From positions 23,373-87,372 of the forward strand of contig JAGALA010000030.1 of NCBI GenBank assembly GCA_017625935.1: a stretch of 64,000 bases of DNA, in the 5' to 3' direction. The notes beneath the pieces were generated by a model. That model had not been told where the DNA came from, ran no database searches, and saw nothing but the letters and a program-made list of their open reading frames with translations. Positions 31,827-39,978 of the stretch are shown one piece after another. Origin of the DNA: Clostridia bacterium. GTDB lineage: Bacteria; Bacillota; Clostridia; Oscillospirales; CAG-272. The position numbers were made by a program, and so were the translations under genes. Numbering within the stretch: position 1 is the first letter of the stretch; every line of letters begins with the position of its first letter.

Positions 31827-32783
31827 ATGGCAAATATTATTCTTACCTCAAGATGTAATTTGAGCTGTGAATACTGCTTCGCGCACGAGCTCACCGAGAG
31901 CGACACACGTGATATAAAAATGGACGATTTTTTAGAAATTCTCGATTTTGCAGGCGCGGACGGCGAAATTGGGCTTATCGGAGGCGAGCCGCTTTTGCAT
32001 AAGCAAATTAACGATTTTATATCGATCCTGAACGGAAGATACGACGTGCATCGCGTGCTTCTTTTTACAAACGGAATTTTCCTTGATAGGCTTGATATGC
32101 GCCTTCTTTTGCCGAAAACGAGTGTGCTTGTCAATGTAAATTCATCGGAGTGCATTGGTAAGACTGCATACGAAAAAATGAAAAATAATATCCGTGCGCT
32201 TCTTGACTTTTTGCCAAAATCACGCGTAACTCTCGGTATCAATATTTATAAAGAAAATCAAAATTTTGACGACCTTGTGTCGCTAATTCGCGAGCTTGGC
32301 GTAAAAAGAGTGAGAGTCAGCGTGGTAATCCCAAAGGACAAAAGTGAAGGTGCGTTTAGCTATTTTGCGAGAATGAAAAAGACGCTTCTTTCTCTTGCAA
32401 AAACACTCGGAAAGCTCGGTGTTTGTCCTGCATATGACTGCAATGCAATTCCCGAATGTGTGTACACAAAAAAGGAAAAGGAGCTGCTTGCGTCCCTGCC
32501 GTACGAAAATGAGTTCGAAAAGAAAATTTTTATGGGTGAGGCGTCAGTTTGCGCACCCATTGTCGATATTTACCCCGACAAAAGCGCCGCGCGTTGCTTC
32601 GGCATGAGTGAGTACAAGGTGAAAATCGATGATTTTAAGAATATAAATGACCTAAAAAATCATTTCTTTATGGAAATTGACACGCGCCTCGTGCATAAAA
32701 AATCGAAGGATGCGTGCTTGGACTGCTACAAAAACAAGGTCTTTGGCTGCTTTGGCGGCTGCCTTTGCTACAAAAATAATTAA
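31827..32783 (+). CDS. Radical SAM protein with Cys-rich C-terminus (SPASM-like)
   Basis: This 318-aa protein begins at ATG 31827 (GGAGGG just upstream). The radical SAM cluster motif CNLSCEYC is at residues 10-17, followed by GLIGGEPLLH (the SAM-binding GGE) and LLFTNGIFL. The C-terminus contains many cysteines (CAPIV, ARCFGM, CLDCYKNKVFGCFGGCLC), like SPASM/twitch domains that hold auxiliary Fe-S clusters in peptide- or enzyme-maturing members. No short precursor peptide gene was found beside it. It is cotranscribed with the NAD(P)HX repair gene 9 bases later. The substrate is unknown. Confidence 0.87.
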   Translation: MANIILTSRCNLSCEYCFAHELTESDTRDIKMDDFLEILDFAGADGEIGLIGGEPLLHKQINDFISILNGRYDVHRVLLFTNGIFLDRLDMRLLLPKTSVLVNVNSSECIGKTAYEKMKNNIRALLDFLPKSRVTLGINIYKENQNFDDLVSLIRELGVKRVRVSVVIPKDKSEGAFSYFARMKKTLLSLAKTLGKLGVCPAYDCNAIPECVYTKKEKELLASLPYENEFEKKIFMGEASVCAPIVDIYPDKSAARCFGMSEYKVKIDDFKNINDLKNHFFMEIDTRLVHKKSKDACLDCYKNKVFGCFGGCLCYKNN

Positions 32784-32792
32784 GGTGCAATT

Positions 32793-34286
32793 ATGATAGA
32801 GGTTTTAAGTGTAGAAAATATGAGAGAAAGCGACAAAGCTGCAATAATGGCGGGCACTCCCTCGCGTGAGCTTATGTGGCGCGCAGCTCTCGGTATATAT
32901 GAAGCGATGGGTGAGGTCCTTGAAAAAACGAAGAAAACGCTCATTATCGCAGGCACAGGGAATAACGCAGGTGACGGCTACGCCCTTGCGCTGATTTTGA
33001 AGGAAAATGGCTACCCCGTGTCGATATTACAGCTAAAAGATAAGTATTCAAGTGACGGAAAATACTATTTTGACAAGTGCGTCGATGCGGGCATAGAGGT
33101 AGAGCTATTTAACAAAAATACCCTGCCACGTGTCGATATTATCGTTGATTGCATCCTCGGCACAGGCTTTTTGGGTGAAGTAAACGACGAGGTGGGGGAG
33201 CTTATTGAAAAAATCAATGCGTCGGGTGCATACGTGGTCAGCGCTGACATGAACAGCGGCTTAAACGGTGACAGCGGAATGGGCACTTGCTCCGTAAAAA
33301 GTGATTTAACCGTATCAATAGGCTCATATAAAAGCGGTCATTTTTTAAATATGGCAAAGGACAAAATCGGGAAATTGGTTAACTGTGATATAGGCATTTC
33401 GCATGTTTATCAGCCATATTATCTATTTCAAAAAGAGGATGCAAAAAAGCTCCTCGGTACGCGCCCACAGTTTTCCCATAAGGGAACTTACGGCTATATT
33501 ACCTTAATTGGCGGCTCTTACGAATACTCGGGTGCTGTCAAGCTTGCAAACCTTGCCGCATCCTCTATGCGTGCAGGCGCAGGTGTTGTCAAGCTCGCTT
33601 GTCCGAAATCAATTGCCCACGCGGTAATGCCGTATCTGCTTGAAAGCACGCTTTTTCCGCTTAGTGAGGAAAATGGGCACATAAAGCTTGATGAAAACGA
33701 GATAAAAGGCGCAATAAAGGGTGTTAAAGCCATAGGCGTTGGAATGGGACTTGGCACAGGCGAAGATAATGAAAAGCTCATTCGCTATTTGATGAACGAG
33801 GCGCAGGTCCCCCTGCTTTTAGATGCAGATGCCTTAAACACTCTTGCAAAAATGGGCGAAATACCCAAGATGAAAGCACCGCTTATTTTAACTCCACATC
33901 CAAAGGAGCTTGAACGCTTAAGCGGTAAATCTGTTGAAAAAATCCAAAATAATCCTGTTGACTCAGCAAAGGAATACGCCAAAAAAGCAGGCGCAATTTT
34001 GCTTCTCAAGGGAACTTCAACTGTTGTAACTGACGGCGAAAAGGTCGTAATTATCGACACAGGGTGCGCAGGAATGGCAACTGCGGGCTCAGGGGACGTC
34101 CTCTCGGGTATTATCACCGCCACCTTAGCACAGCCGAATATATCTCCGTTTGATGCGGTCTGCCTCGGCGCGTATATAAACGGCTTAAGCGGAGAAATCG
34201 CCGAGGGCGAGCACACCGCGATATCAATGCTTGCTTCCGACACAGCATTGTGCGTTGACAAAGCTATAAAACATATTTTGAAATAA
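32793..34286 (+). CDS. nnr: Bifunctional NAD(P)HX epimerase / ADP-dependent NAD(P)HX dehydratase
   Basis: This 497-aa fusion repairs hydrated NADH/NADPH. The N-terminal epimerase domain (1-~210) has IIAGTGNNAGDGYALA and IIVDCILGTGF. The C-terminal ribokinase-like dehydratase (~220-497) has HKGTYGYITLIGGSYEYSGA, ILTPHPKELERLSG, LLKGTSTVVTDG and AGMATAGSGDVLSGII, whose final Asp is catalytic. Length and order are as in bacterial Nnr. The MITE-like element begins at its stop codon. Confidence 0.95.
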   Translation: MIEVLSVENMRESDKAAIMAGTPSRELMWRAALGIYEAMGEVLEKTKKTLIIAGTGNNAGDGYALALILKENGYPVSILQLKDKYSSDGKYYFDKCVDAGIEVELFNKNTLPRVDIIVDCILGTGFLGEVNDEVGELIEKINASGAYVVSADMNSGLNGDSGMGTCSVKSDLTVSIGSYKSGHFLNMAKDKIGKLVNCDIGISHVYQPYYLFQKEDAKKLLGTRPQFSHKGTYGYITLIGGSYEYSGAVKLANLAASSMRAGAGVVKLACPKSIAHAVMPYLLESTLFPLSEENGHIKLDENEIKGAIKGVKAIGVGMGLGTGEDNEKLIRYLMNEAQVPLLLDADALNTLAKMGEIPKMKAPLILTPHPKELERLSGKSVEKIQNNPVDSAKEYAKKAGAILLLKGTSTVVTDGEKVVIIDTGCAGMATAGSGDVLSGIITATLAQPNISPFDAVCLGAYINGLSGEIAEGEHTAISMLASDTALCVDKAIKHILK

Positions 34287-34437
34287 AAACGAAAGCAAAA
34301 ATTTTAAATATTATTAGTTTGGCAAAACAAAAACGCCTTCCCCTTTGTTTGGAGGGGAAGGTGTCAGCTTTGCTGACGGATGAGGTGTAGTATCACATCC
34401 GCATAACTTGATAATATTGTGAAATAGCTTTCGTTTT
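34286..34437. mobile_element. MITE-like 152-bp element with 11-bp terminal inverted repeats
   Basis: AAAACGAAAGC (34286-34296) and GCTTTCGTTTT (34427-34437) are perfect terminal inverted repeats, with inner ATATTAT/ATAATAT arms. Inside are three hairpins: CCTTCCCCT/AGGGGAAGG (34336-34361), GTCAGC/GCTGAC (34363-34377) and GGATG/CATCC just after. The GGGGAAGGTGTCAGC...GCTGACGGATGAGG core resembles a dispersed repeat I associate with gut Firmicutes (memory, not searched). It has no coding capacity. The left end touches the last base of the nnr stop codon. Confidence 0.6.
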
Positions 34438-34460
34438 TTAGTTGTGAAAGCTATCTCCGT

Positions 34461-35423
34461 TCAATTTTCCAAAAATTCGTAAATTCTTTTCCAAACGTCC
34501 TCGTTTTGCTCGGTGATTTTGTACCAATCAAGGCTATTAACAAACGCTTCGCACTCCTCGGTGGTGGAAAGCTTGTTTTTCTTTTGTGCGCACTTTAATT
34601 TTGCTTGAAAATCGCGCTTTGCCTTGACCGCCTCTTTTGTGTAGGTTGGGTTATGGTCAGCATCGGGCACGGTCAAAAACGAAATATTTTCTTTGTCCCC
34701 AAGCGCGTTTTTTAGCTTTACAAAATGCTTTTTGTATTTTACCATATGGTCGTTTGGAGAATGGATAATTAGCGCACACGTGTCGCTATTTCGAAGAATT
34801 TCAATGGCATTACAGCTCATATACTTGGGGTTTTTCGCAAGCTCATTTTCGTAAATGCGACGCCTGAATATCGATGCAATCCCCGAAAGATGCTGATAGA
34901 TAATGTCCTTGGGGGAGATAAAGCCCGAAATTGGCACAATCTTTTTTATCTCGGGGTGAAATTTTGTAATGCAAAGCGTTGAAAACGCACCCCAGCTATG
35001 CCCAACCACAGAAATTTCGTAGTCCTTCAGCTCGGGAATCCTCTTAAGCACGGAAATAACCTCGTCAAGGTCGCAAAGTGAGCCCGAAAAGCCGCCCGTG
35101 TCCCCACCGCCCGACTCCATACAGCCCGTATGGTCGTATGCAAAAACGAGGTAGCCGCCCTGACAAAGCATCTCAATCTCGCGCATATAGCTTAAGTGTC
35201 CGCCAAACATACCGTGGTCAAAAACAATCAGCCTGTTGGCCTTCGGCGTGCCGTAGTAGTAAAAGCGGCCGAAAAGCGTGTGCCCGCGCGCAGATTTTAT
35301 CGGAAACTCGCGTGCACAAAGACATTCAAAATCATCCTTTGAGAAGAGGAAAACGTATGGCATGCGCTCAGCGCGTGAATAAACCGTTTTGTTAAAAATT
35401 GCTTCAATTTTACCGTATAGCAT
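34461..35423 (-). CDS. Alpha/beta hydrolase
   Basis: This 320-aa serine hydrolase has an oxyanion-type IVFDHGMFGGHLSY, the nucleophile elbow GHSWG (Ser143), an acid residue candidate in HSPNDHMVKY and the His in DADHNPTY. The cap is short. No signal peptide is visible. It resembles lysophospholipase/acyl-peptide-hydrolase-like enzymes, but the substrate is unknown. It starts 3 bases after the Mrr-like gene with a weak GCAGGA ribosome site, so the two are probably cotranscribed. Confidence 0.85.
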   Translation of the reverse strand: MLYGKIEAIFNKTVYSRAERMPYVFLFSKDDFECLCAREFPIKSARGHTLFGRFYYYGTPKANRLIVFDHGMFGGHLSYMREIEMLCQGGYLVFAYDHTGCMESGGGDTGGFSGSLCDLDEVISVLKRIPELKDYEISVVGHSWGAFSTLCITKFHPEIKKIVPISGFISPKDIIYQHLSGIASIFRRRIYENELAKNPKYMSCNAIEILRNSDTCALIIHSPNDHMVKYKKHFVKLKNALGDKENISFLTVPDADHNPTYTKEAVKAKRDFQAKLKCAQKKNKLSTTEECEAFVNSLDWYKITEQNEDVWKRIYEFLEN

Positions 35424-35426
35424 AAT

Positions 35427-36428
35427 TCATCCTGCAAAAATAGTAGTATCAAAAGTGTAACCGCCTGAGCTTATCTTTATTCCGTAACCCGTCTTTTTTA
35501 CAAGCTCGAAAAGCTTGTGTCCGTCAATTCCCACAAGGTCAGAAACGGAGTCAATAAAATCCTCAGCACTTTCGTGAAAGTATGTAGTGGTTACGTAAAT
35601 TCCGCGTGTTGCACCCGATGCAATCATCGCCCCGTAGAACTCGCGCACCTCTTTTTCGGTTATGTGCGCGCGGTCTCTGCATTTTGTCTGTGCAGCAAAT
35701 TTTTCGACAAAGCCGAGGTAGTCAACCGTTTCAAGCACAACGTCAATCCCGCCGTCATCGCTTCCGCCCGTTATATCGCAGTAAACAACCATCTGCCCCT
35801 TAAGTGTGTAATATTTCTCCAAAAGATTTGCAACAAAGCTCTCGAAAAATCTGCCACCCATGAGGAAAAGCTGCTTAAAGAAAATTGGTTTAAATTCATT
35901 TTCAGGCAGGGGAGTGTCTAATTTTGTGCATTTTTCGCGCTTTTTTGCGTATTTTGAACCGACAATTTCAAGTGTGTCGCTTGAAACAAGAGAGGCAAGC
36001 ACACCGCCCGCAATTGTACGGAGTGAGTAGTCGTCCTTCAAGGAGAGCGTTTTGTCTGTGCCGAAGTGTTCTTCAAGCCTCTCGAAAATATCCTCCTTGG
36101 TATAGGCGTTGCACTCAAGCATTTTAAGGATTTCCTCCTCACACTCATCCTCGCGGATAATGACAACCTCGTCCTTTGCAAGCATATATCTTTCGCCCTC
36201 GCGCTTTATATCGCCCTTGATAATTAAGCTGTTGAGCGCGGTTGAAAGATAACTGCGCAATAAGCTGCTCTTGCTTTTAGGAGAAAAATTTTCAAGCTCG
36301 CTTTTTGAAAGCCCGTATGTAAGTAGTGCCCCTTCAATTAGCTCTGTGCGGGTCGCACTTTGATTTATCGATAGATAGCGTATAATTGCATTTGTCGCCT
36401 TTTTCTGCATTTTGTTTGTGTTACGCAT
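35427..36428 (-). CDS. Mrr-like restriction endonuclease domain protein
   Basis: This 333-aa protein has two N-terminal winged-helix-like segments (residues ~8-80 and ~92-165) and a C-terminal Mrr_cat PD-(D/E)xK nuclease domain. The catalytic core is GGSDDGGIDVVL (Asp229) followed by QTKC (residues 247-250), i.e. the D...QxK arrangement of Mrr/type IV enzymes. YGAMIASGATRGIYVTTTYF downstream is also Mrr-like. There is no methylase or specificity subunit nearby, so a stand-alone type IV (modified-DNA) enzyme is the likeliest reading. It forms a two-gene unit with the hydrolase. Confidence 0.82.
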   Translation of the reverse strand: MRNTNKMQKKATNAIIRYLSINQSATRTELIEGALLTYGLSKSELENFSPKSKSSLLRSYLSTALNSLIIKGDIKREGERYMLAKDEVVIIREDECEEEILKMLECNAYTKEDIFERLEEHFGTDKTLSLKDDYSLRTIAGGVLASLVSSDTLEIVGSKYAKKREKCTKLDTPLPENEFKPIFFKQLFLMGGRFFESFVANLLEKYYTLKGQMVVYCDITGGSDDGGIDVVLETVDYLGFVEKFAAQTKCRDRAHITEKEVREFYGAMIASGATRGIYVTTTYFHESAEDFIDSVSDLVGIDGHKLFELVKKTGYGIKISSGGYTFDTTIFAG

Positions 36429-36504
36429 ATCCTCACCGCCTTAGTATAATTTCTTCCTATATACATTTTATCATAAAATCACGTGCATTGCAACCGTGTA
36501 ACAA

Positions 36505-36532
36505 ATCAAGCCCACAAAAATGTGGGCTTGAA
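36505..36532 (-). terminator. Probable terminator of the cytidylate-kinase-like gene
   Basis: CAAGCCCACA/TGTGGGCTTG is a 10-bp perfect stem a few bases after the stop at 36536. The T tract on the minus strand is weak (ATTTGTTAC). Confidence 0.65.
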
Positions 36533-36535
36533 GGA

Positions 36536-37132
36536 TTATTTTTCGGTCTCCCTGCGGTAAATCTCCGCAATAAACTCAGCGGTTTTTTCAATTCCAAGCT
36601 CGGTGGAGTTTAGCATAACGGTGTAGTTCTCGCGCTCACCCCAGGTCTTGCCTGTGTAGTACTTGTAGTTGATGCTGCGCTTTTTGTCCGTTTCCTTGAT
36701 TAGCTTTTTCGCCTCGCGCTCGCTCACGCCCTTAAAGTTCATCGTTCTTTTAACCTTGTCGGCGGTCGGTGCGTAAATAAAAACGTCAAGCGTATCGTAA
36801 TTGCGAAGAATATAGTCCGCACTGCGTCCTACTATAACGCAAGGTCCCTTGTCTGCAAGCTCCTTAATAACCTTTTCCTGAATTGCAAAAATCTTGTCCT
36901 CAATTGACTCGCCCGATGCACCTCTGCCCACGAAGGAATAAGCAAAAATGCTCTTTGACGGCGCATACTCCGTTACGCGCTTGATAAAATCGTCAACAAA
37001 GCCTGACTCCTCGGCGATTTTTTCAATGATATCTCTGTCATAGCAGGGGATACCAAGCTTTTTCGCGGTCAGAATACCGATGTATTTACCTCCGCTTCCA
37101 AATTCACGGCTGATAGTAATAATTTTGCTCAT
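36536..37132 (-). CDS. Cytidylate kinase-like family protein
   Basis: This 198-aa P-loop protein starts at ATG 37132 (AGGAGG). MSKIITISREFGSGGKYIGILTAKKLGIPCYDRDII is the hallmark of the cytidylate-kinase-like family, where the P-loop is GSGGK. CVIVGRSADYIL and RKxSINYKYYTGKTWG-type sequence follow. A true cmk is present at 45112, so this is a paralogue with an unknown substrate. It has its own promoter with a ~115-nt leader. Confidence 0.9.
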   Translation of the reverse strand: MSKIITISREFGSGGKYIGILTAKKLGIPCYDRDIIEKIAEESGFVDDFIKRVTEYAPSKSIFAYSFVGRGASGESIEDKIFAIQEKVIKELADKGPCVIVGRSADYILRNYDTLDVFIYAPTADKVKRTMNFKGVSEREAKKLIKETDKKRSINYKYYTGKTWGERENYTVMLNSTELGIEKTAEFIAEIYRRETEK

Positions 37133-37252
37133 ATAATTCCTCCTTTGCATTTTGCCATATTGTTTGATAAAAAAAGCGCAATAATACGCCATATGGCAAT
37201 TATTGTCGCACGGTAAAATATTAATTTTTCACCGAGCTCCTTCGGTACTTTT

Positions 37253-37282
37253 ATTTTATCATAACATGCGCCCCGTTGTCAA
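37253..37282 (-). promoter_or_regulatory. Promoter of the cytidylate-kinase-like gene
   Basis: Minus-strand TTGACA (37282-37277), 18-bp spacer, TAAAAT (37258-37253). Confidence 0.75.
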
Positions 37283-37314
37283 TATTTTTTACAAAAAAAG
37301 GAAATTTCAGATAT

Positions 37315-37351
37315 AAAAGAGGACACTCTGCCCAAATCGGTCAAAGTGTCC
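37315..37351 (-). terminator. Probable terminator of the GT8/CDP-glycerol gene
   Basis: GGACACT/AGTGTCC stem with a 17-nt loop, then TCTTTTA on the minus strand, 16 bases after the stop. Confidence 0.6.
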
Positions 37352-37366
37352 GCTATTTTTTTGAAT

Positions 37367-39844
37367 TTACTTGTCAAGCGAAAGGATTTTATCAAGCACC
37401 CTTTTGCAGTTGCCCCTGTCGTCGTAAGCAAAGAAGGTATCGTGGCGCGCTTTGTATATTTCCTTCATTTGGCAGCCGTTTTCCATATATGAAATGAGCG
37501 TGTCAACCGCGCCCTCAAGGTCGTAGGTCACCTCGCCGAAGCCGTCGCGCTCGTATTCAAAGTAGCCCGCCTTATATGAGTGCGAGGAGAAAAATTCATC
37601 CTTGTCAAAATGGCAGTAAACAACCGGCTTTTTAAGATAAGCAAAGTCAAACTGTGTCGAGGAGTAGTCCGTGAAAAGGAGCGCACCCTTTTTAAATACG
37701 TCGTTGTAGGTGTAGCCCTCGCTGCTAACAAAAACCTCGTCAAGCTCACCGAAATACTTGTTTGACTCCTTCATCAAATGGTGTGGGTAGAAGCAAAGGC
37801 GGTAGCCGTTTTTCTTCGCCGCCGAAATAAGTCGCTCGTTCTTTAAAAGTGCATTGTAGAACTTGAAATATGAGCTGTCCGTAAAGCCGCTTGCAAGCTC
37901 ACCCGTTTGCATATTTGCAAGTGCGCTCTTACGCCACGTGGGCAGGAAGAAAATGAGCTTTTGTGCTTCATTTACAAGATTGTCAAAGCGCGGCAAACCC
38001 GTGAGCGCCGTTATTCTTTCACCGCAAAGATATTCATCATTGTAGGCAATTGAATTATATTCACCGTACGCCGAGGTGACGAAAATATGCATGTCGTCCG
38101 CCAAGCGGTTGTAGCACATCGATAAATCATCCTTGATTATGCCGTGCTGTAAAAATACGTTTTTAACGTCTATTATATCCTTAAGATACGGACGGCAGAA
38201 CAAGGGATTCATCACGTCAAACTCAAGCTGAGATGAAATGTTTTTCGTTGCAAAGGTATAGTAAAGCTTGTACTTCCACGTCTTTGGATGGAGCACCGTG
38301 CCGATTTTCTTTAAGCGCTTGCAGTCAGCGCTGTCCTTGTTTATAACAAAGCACGGCTTTACACCCTTAACCTTGTTTTTCTTAAGATACTTAAAGAATA
38401 CCTCGCCGTTGTCGCCTGCTGAATCGCATCTGTCGGACACGAGCCAAATTTCCTTTCTGAAAAAGTGCTTAACAAGCTTGTGCACGAAGCGGATGAGGCT
38501 TGCCTTCCTTGCGTAAGCATCCTTCTTTTCGCGGCACAAAAAGCGTACTCTTTTCTTGAATTGCTTTTTGCACTCCCCAAGCTTTTCTCTTGAATATGGC
38601 GAGAAAAACACCGCACCGCCCCTTGCGTGAATAATATAGTCACCCTTTTTTCTGTACGTCTCCGCGTTAATATCAACGTCAAAGGCAGGAGAGCTAACAA
38701 CCAAATATTTAAGGCCTGTGTCCTTGCTGTAAAAATTAAGTGTTGTGTCGTTTTCAATTTCATCGAAAGGAATTTTGAATTTGAAAACGGAGCGGAAGAA
38801 ATATTTTCCGCCAATATCAACGTTGTGCGAGGTGATGAAATTAAGCTCGCGCTCCTCACCGCCTGCCAAAATCGCAACGTTTTCGTGTGTTTCGCCCTCT
38901 ATCGTGCAAAGAGACGCGGTGATTTCAAGATATCCGTCGCATAAATCGGCAAAATGAAGCGTGACGTAATTTTTTCTTGGGAGCTTGTTATATGCAGTAA
39001 CTATTTTGTCCTTAAATGCGCACCTATCAACGTAGTCCCAATATTTTTGTGAAAGCGGAATCAGTCTGTTGTTCCACGGCTTTACCGAGCTTGTAAAGTG
39101 AAGAATATTAATATCCTTTGATTCTTTTTCGTATTTTTCCTGCTCCTCGGGTAAAAGATTGAGCGATTGGTCTCTTTTCTTTAAAAGATAATGCCAAATG
39201 AAGTTCCATTTGCGCTCAAGGAGCAAAATTCTGCCACCGCAAACAATATTGATTAGGTCTTGGTCAGGGTATCTGAGATTTTGGCGCACCTTAAGCTCAT
39301 CAAAAAGCTTGTCCTTGATTTTTTCCTCTCTGAAAAGCTTTGAGTTAATAAGCAAAACGCCCGAATTTATATATTTATCCGCATCAAGCCCAAGCTCACC
39401 CGTGACGTAGCTTTTTGACCTTTGGTGCATAATATCATTCACACCGCCAAGAATACAGTCTCCAAGCTCCTTTTCGTAAAGCTCGGAAATATCACCGAGC
39501 ACGCAGATATCGGAGTCAAGGTAAATTGCTTTGTCAAACTGAGTAAATATCTCGGGAATTAAAATTCTGTAGAACATTTCCTTTGAAAAATGGAAATTCG
39601 TGTACATCAGCTTCAATTCCTTCTCGATAAAGCGAGCGATAGAAAAACACTTCACGCGCGCATTTTCATATTTCATTGACTCGAAAATATGAATATTTTC
39701 AAGGCTTAAATCCGTATGCAAAACGTATATTTCGTAAAAATAATCACGTGAGGAATTTTCCATAAGCGAGGTTATAGTAATTCCCGCGTGAGGAGCATAA
39801 GCATTATTAGGTGCCAAAAAAATCGGTACAGTTGCCTTATACAT
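37367..39844 (-). CDS. GT8 glycosyltransferase fused to CDP-glycerol glycerophosphotransferase
   Basis: This 825-aa protein joins two transferases. Residues 1-~285 are a GT8 (LgtC-like) domain: APNNAYAPHAGITITSL at the start, metal-binding DxD in YLDSDICVLGDI (110-112), YINSGVLLIN and LHFTSSVKPW near the end. Residues ~300-440 form a beta-rich middle region. From ~470 a Glyphos_transf (TagB/TagF) domain follows, with QHGIIKDD, FLPTWR, YPHHLM and FTDYSSTQFDFAYLKKPVVY. TagF-like enzymes add glycerol phosphate from CDP-glycerol in teichoic acid synthesis. No membrane helix is present. It has AGGAGG and a consensus promoter and is divergent from a GT2 gene; both probably build a wall or capsule polymer. 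Confidence 0.9.
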   Translation of the reverse strand: MYKATVPIFLAPNNAYAPHAGITITSLMENSSRDYFYEIYVLHTDLSLENIHIFESMKYENARVKCFSIARFIEKELKLMYTNFHFSKEMFYRILIPEIFTQFDKAIYLDSDICVLGDISELYEKELGDCILGGVNDIMHQRSKSYVTGELGLDADKYINSGVLLINSKLFREEKIKDKLFDELKVRQNLRYPDQDLINIVCGGRILLLERKWNFIWHYLLKKRDQSLNLLPEEQEKYEKESKDINILHFTSSVKPWNNRLIPLSQKYWDYVDRCAFKDKIVTAYNKLPRKNYVTLHFADLCDGYLEITASLCTIEGETHENVAILAGGEERELNFITSHNVDIGGKYFFRSVFKFKIPFDEIENDTTLNFYSKDTGLKYLVVSSPAFDVDINAETYRKKGDYIIHARGGAVFFSPYSREKLGECKKQFKKRVRFLCREKKDAYARKASLIRFVHKLVKHFFRKEIWLVSDRCDSAGDNGEVFFKYLKKNKVKGVKPCFVINKDSADCKRLKKIGTVLHPKTWKYKLYYTFATKNISSQLEFDVMNPLFCRPYLKDIIDVKNVFLQHGIIKDDLSMCYNRLADDMHIFVTSAYGEYNSIAYNDEYLCGERITALTGLPRFDNLVNEAQKLIFFLPTWRKSALANMQTGELASGFTDSSYFKFYNALLKNERLISAAKKNGYRLCFYPHHLMKESNKYFGELDEVFVSSEGYTYNDVFKKGALLFTDYSSTQFDFAYLKKPVVYCHFDKDEFFSSHSYKAGYFEYERDGFGEVTYDLEGAVDTLISYMENGCQMKEIYKARHDTFFAYDDRGNCKRVLDKILSLDK

Positions 39845-39883
39845 CGTTTGCCTCCTTTGGTAATGGCGATTCTTGTCGTAAAA

Positions 39884-39912
39884 ATTATATCATACGCGAA
39901 AATAATTGTCAA
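39884..39912 (-). promoter_or_regulatory. Consensus promoter of the GT8/CDP-glycerol gene
   Basis: Minus-strand TTGACA (39912-39907), 17-bp spacer, TATAAT (39889-39884). Confidence 0.92.
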
Positions 39913-39922
39913 GGAAGTATAT

Positions 39923-39951
39923 TTGACAAGCTTGGAATAATATGTTATAAT
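39923..39951 (+). promoter_or_regulatory. Consensus promoter of the GT2 gene
   Basis: TTGACA (39923-39928), 17-bp spacer, TATAAT (39946-39951). The two divergent -35 boxes are only 10 bp apart. Confidence 0.92.
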
Positions 39952-39978
39952 TAAAAAAACAACCAAGGAGGCGCAAAA

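Noticed and set aside
31685..32242. Long open extension of the epimerase frame
   Set aside because: It covers the divergent promoters and the antisense strand of the radical SAM gene; ATG 31684 has a strong ribosome site.
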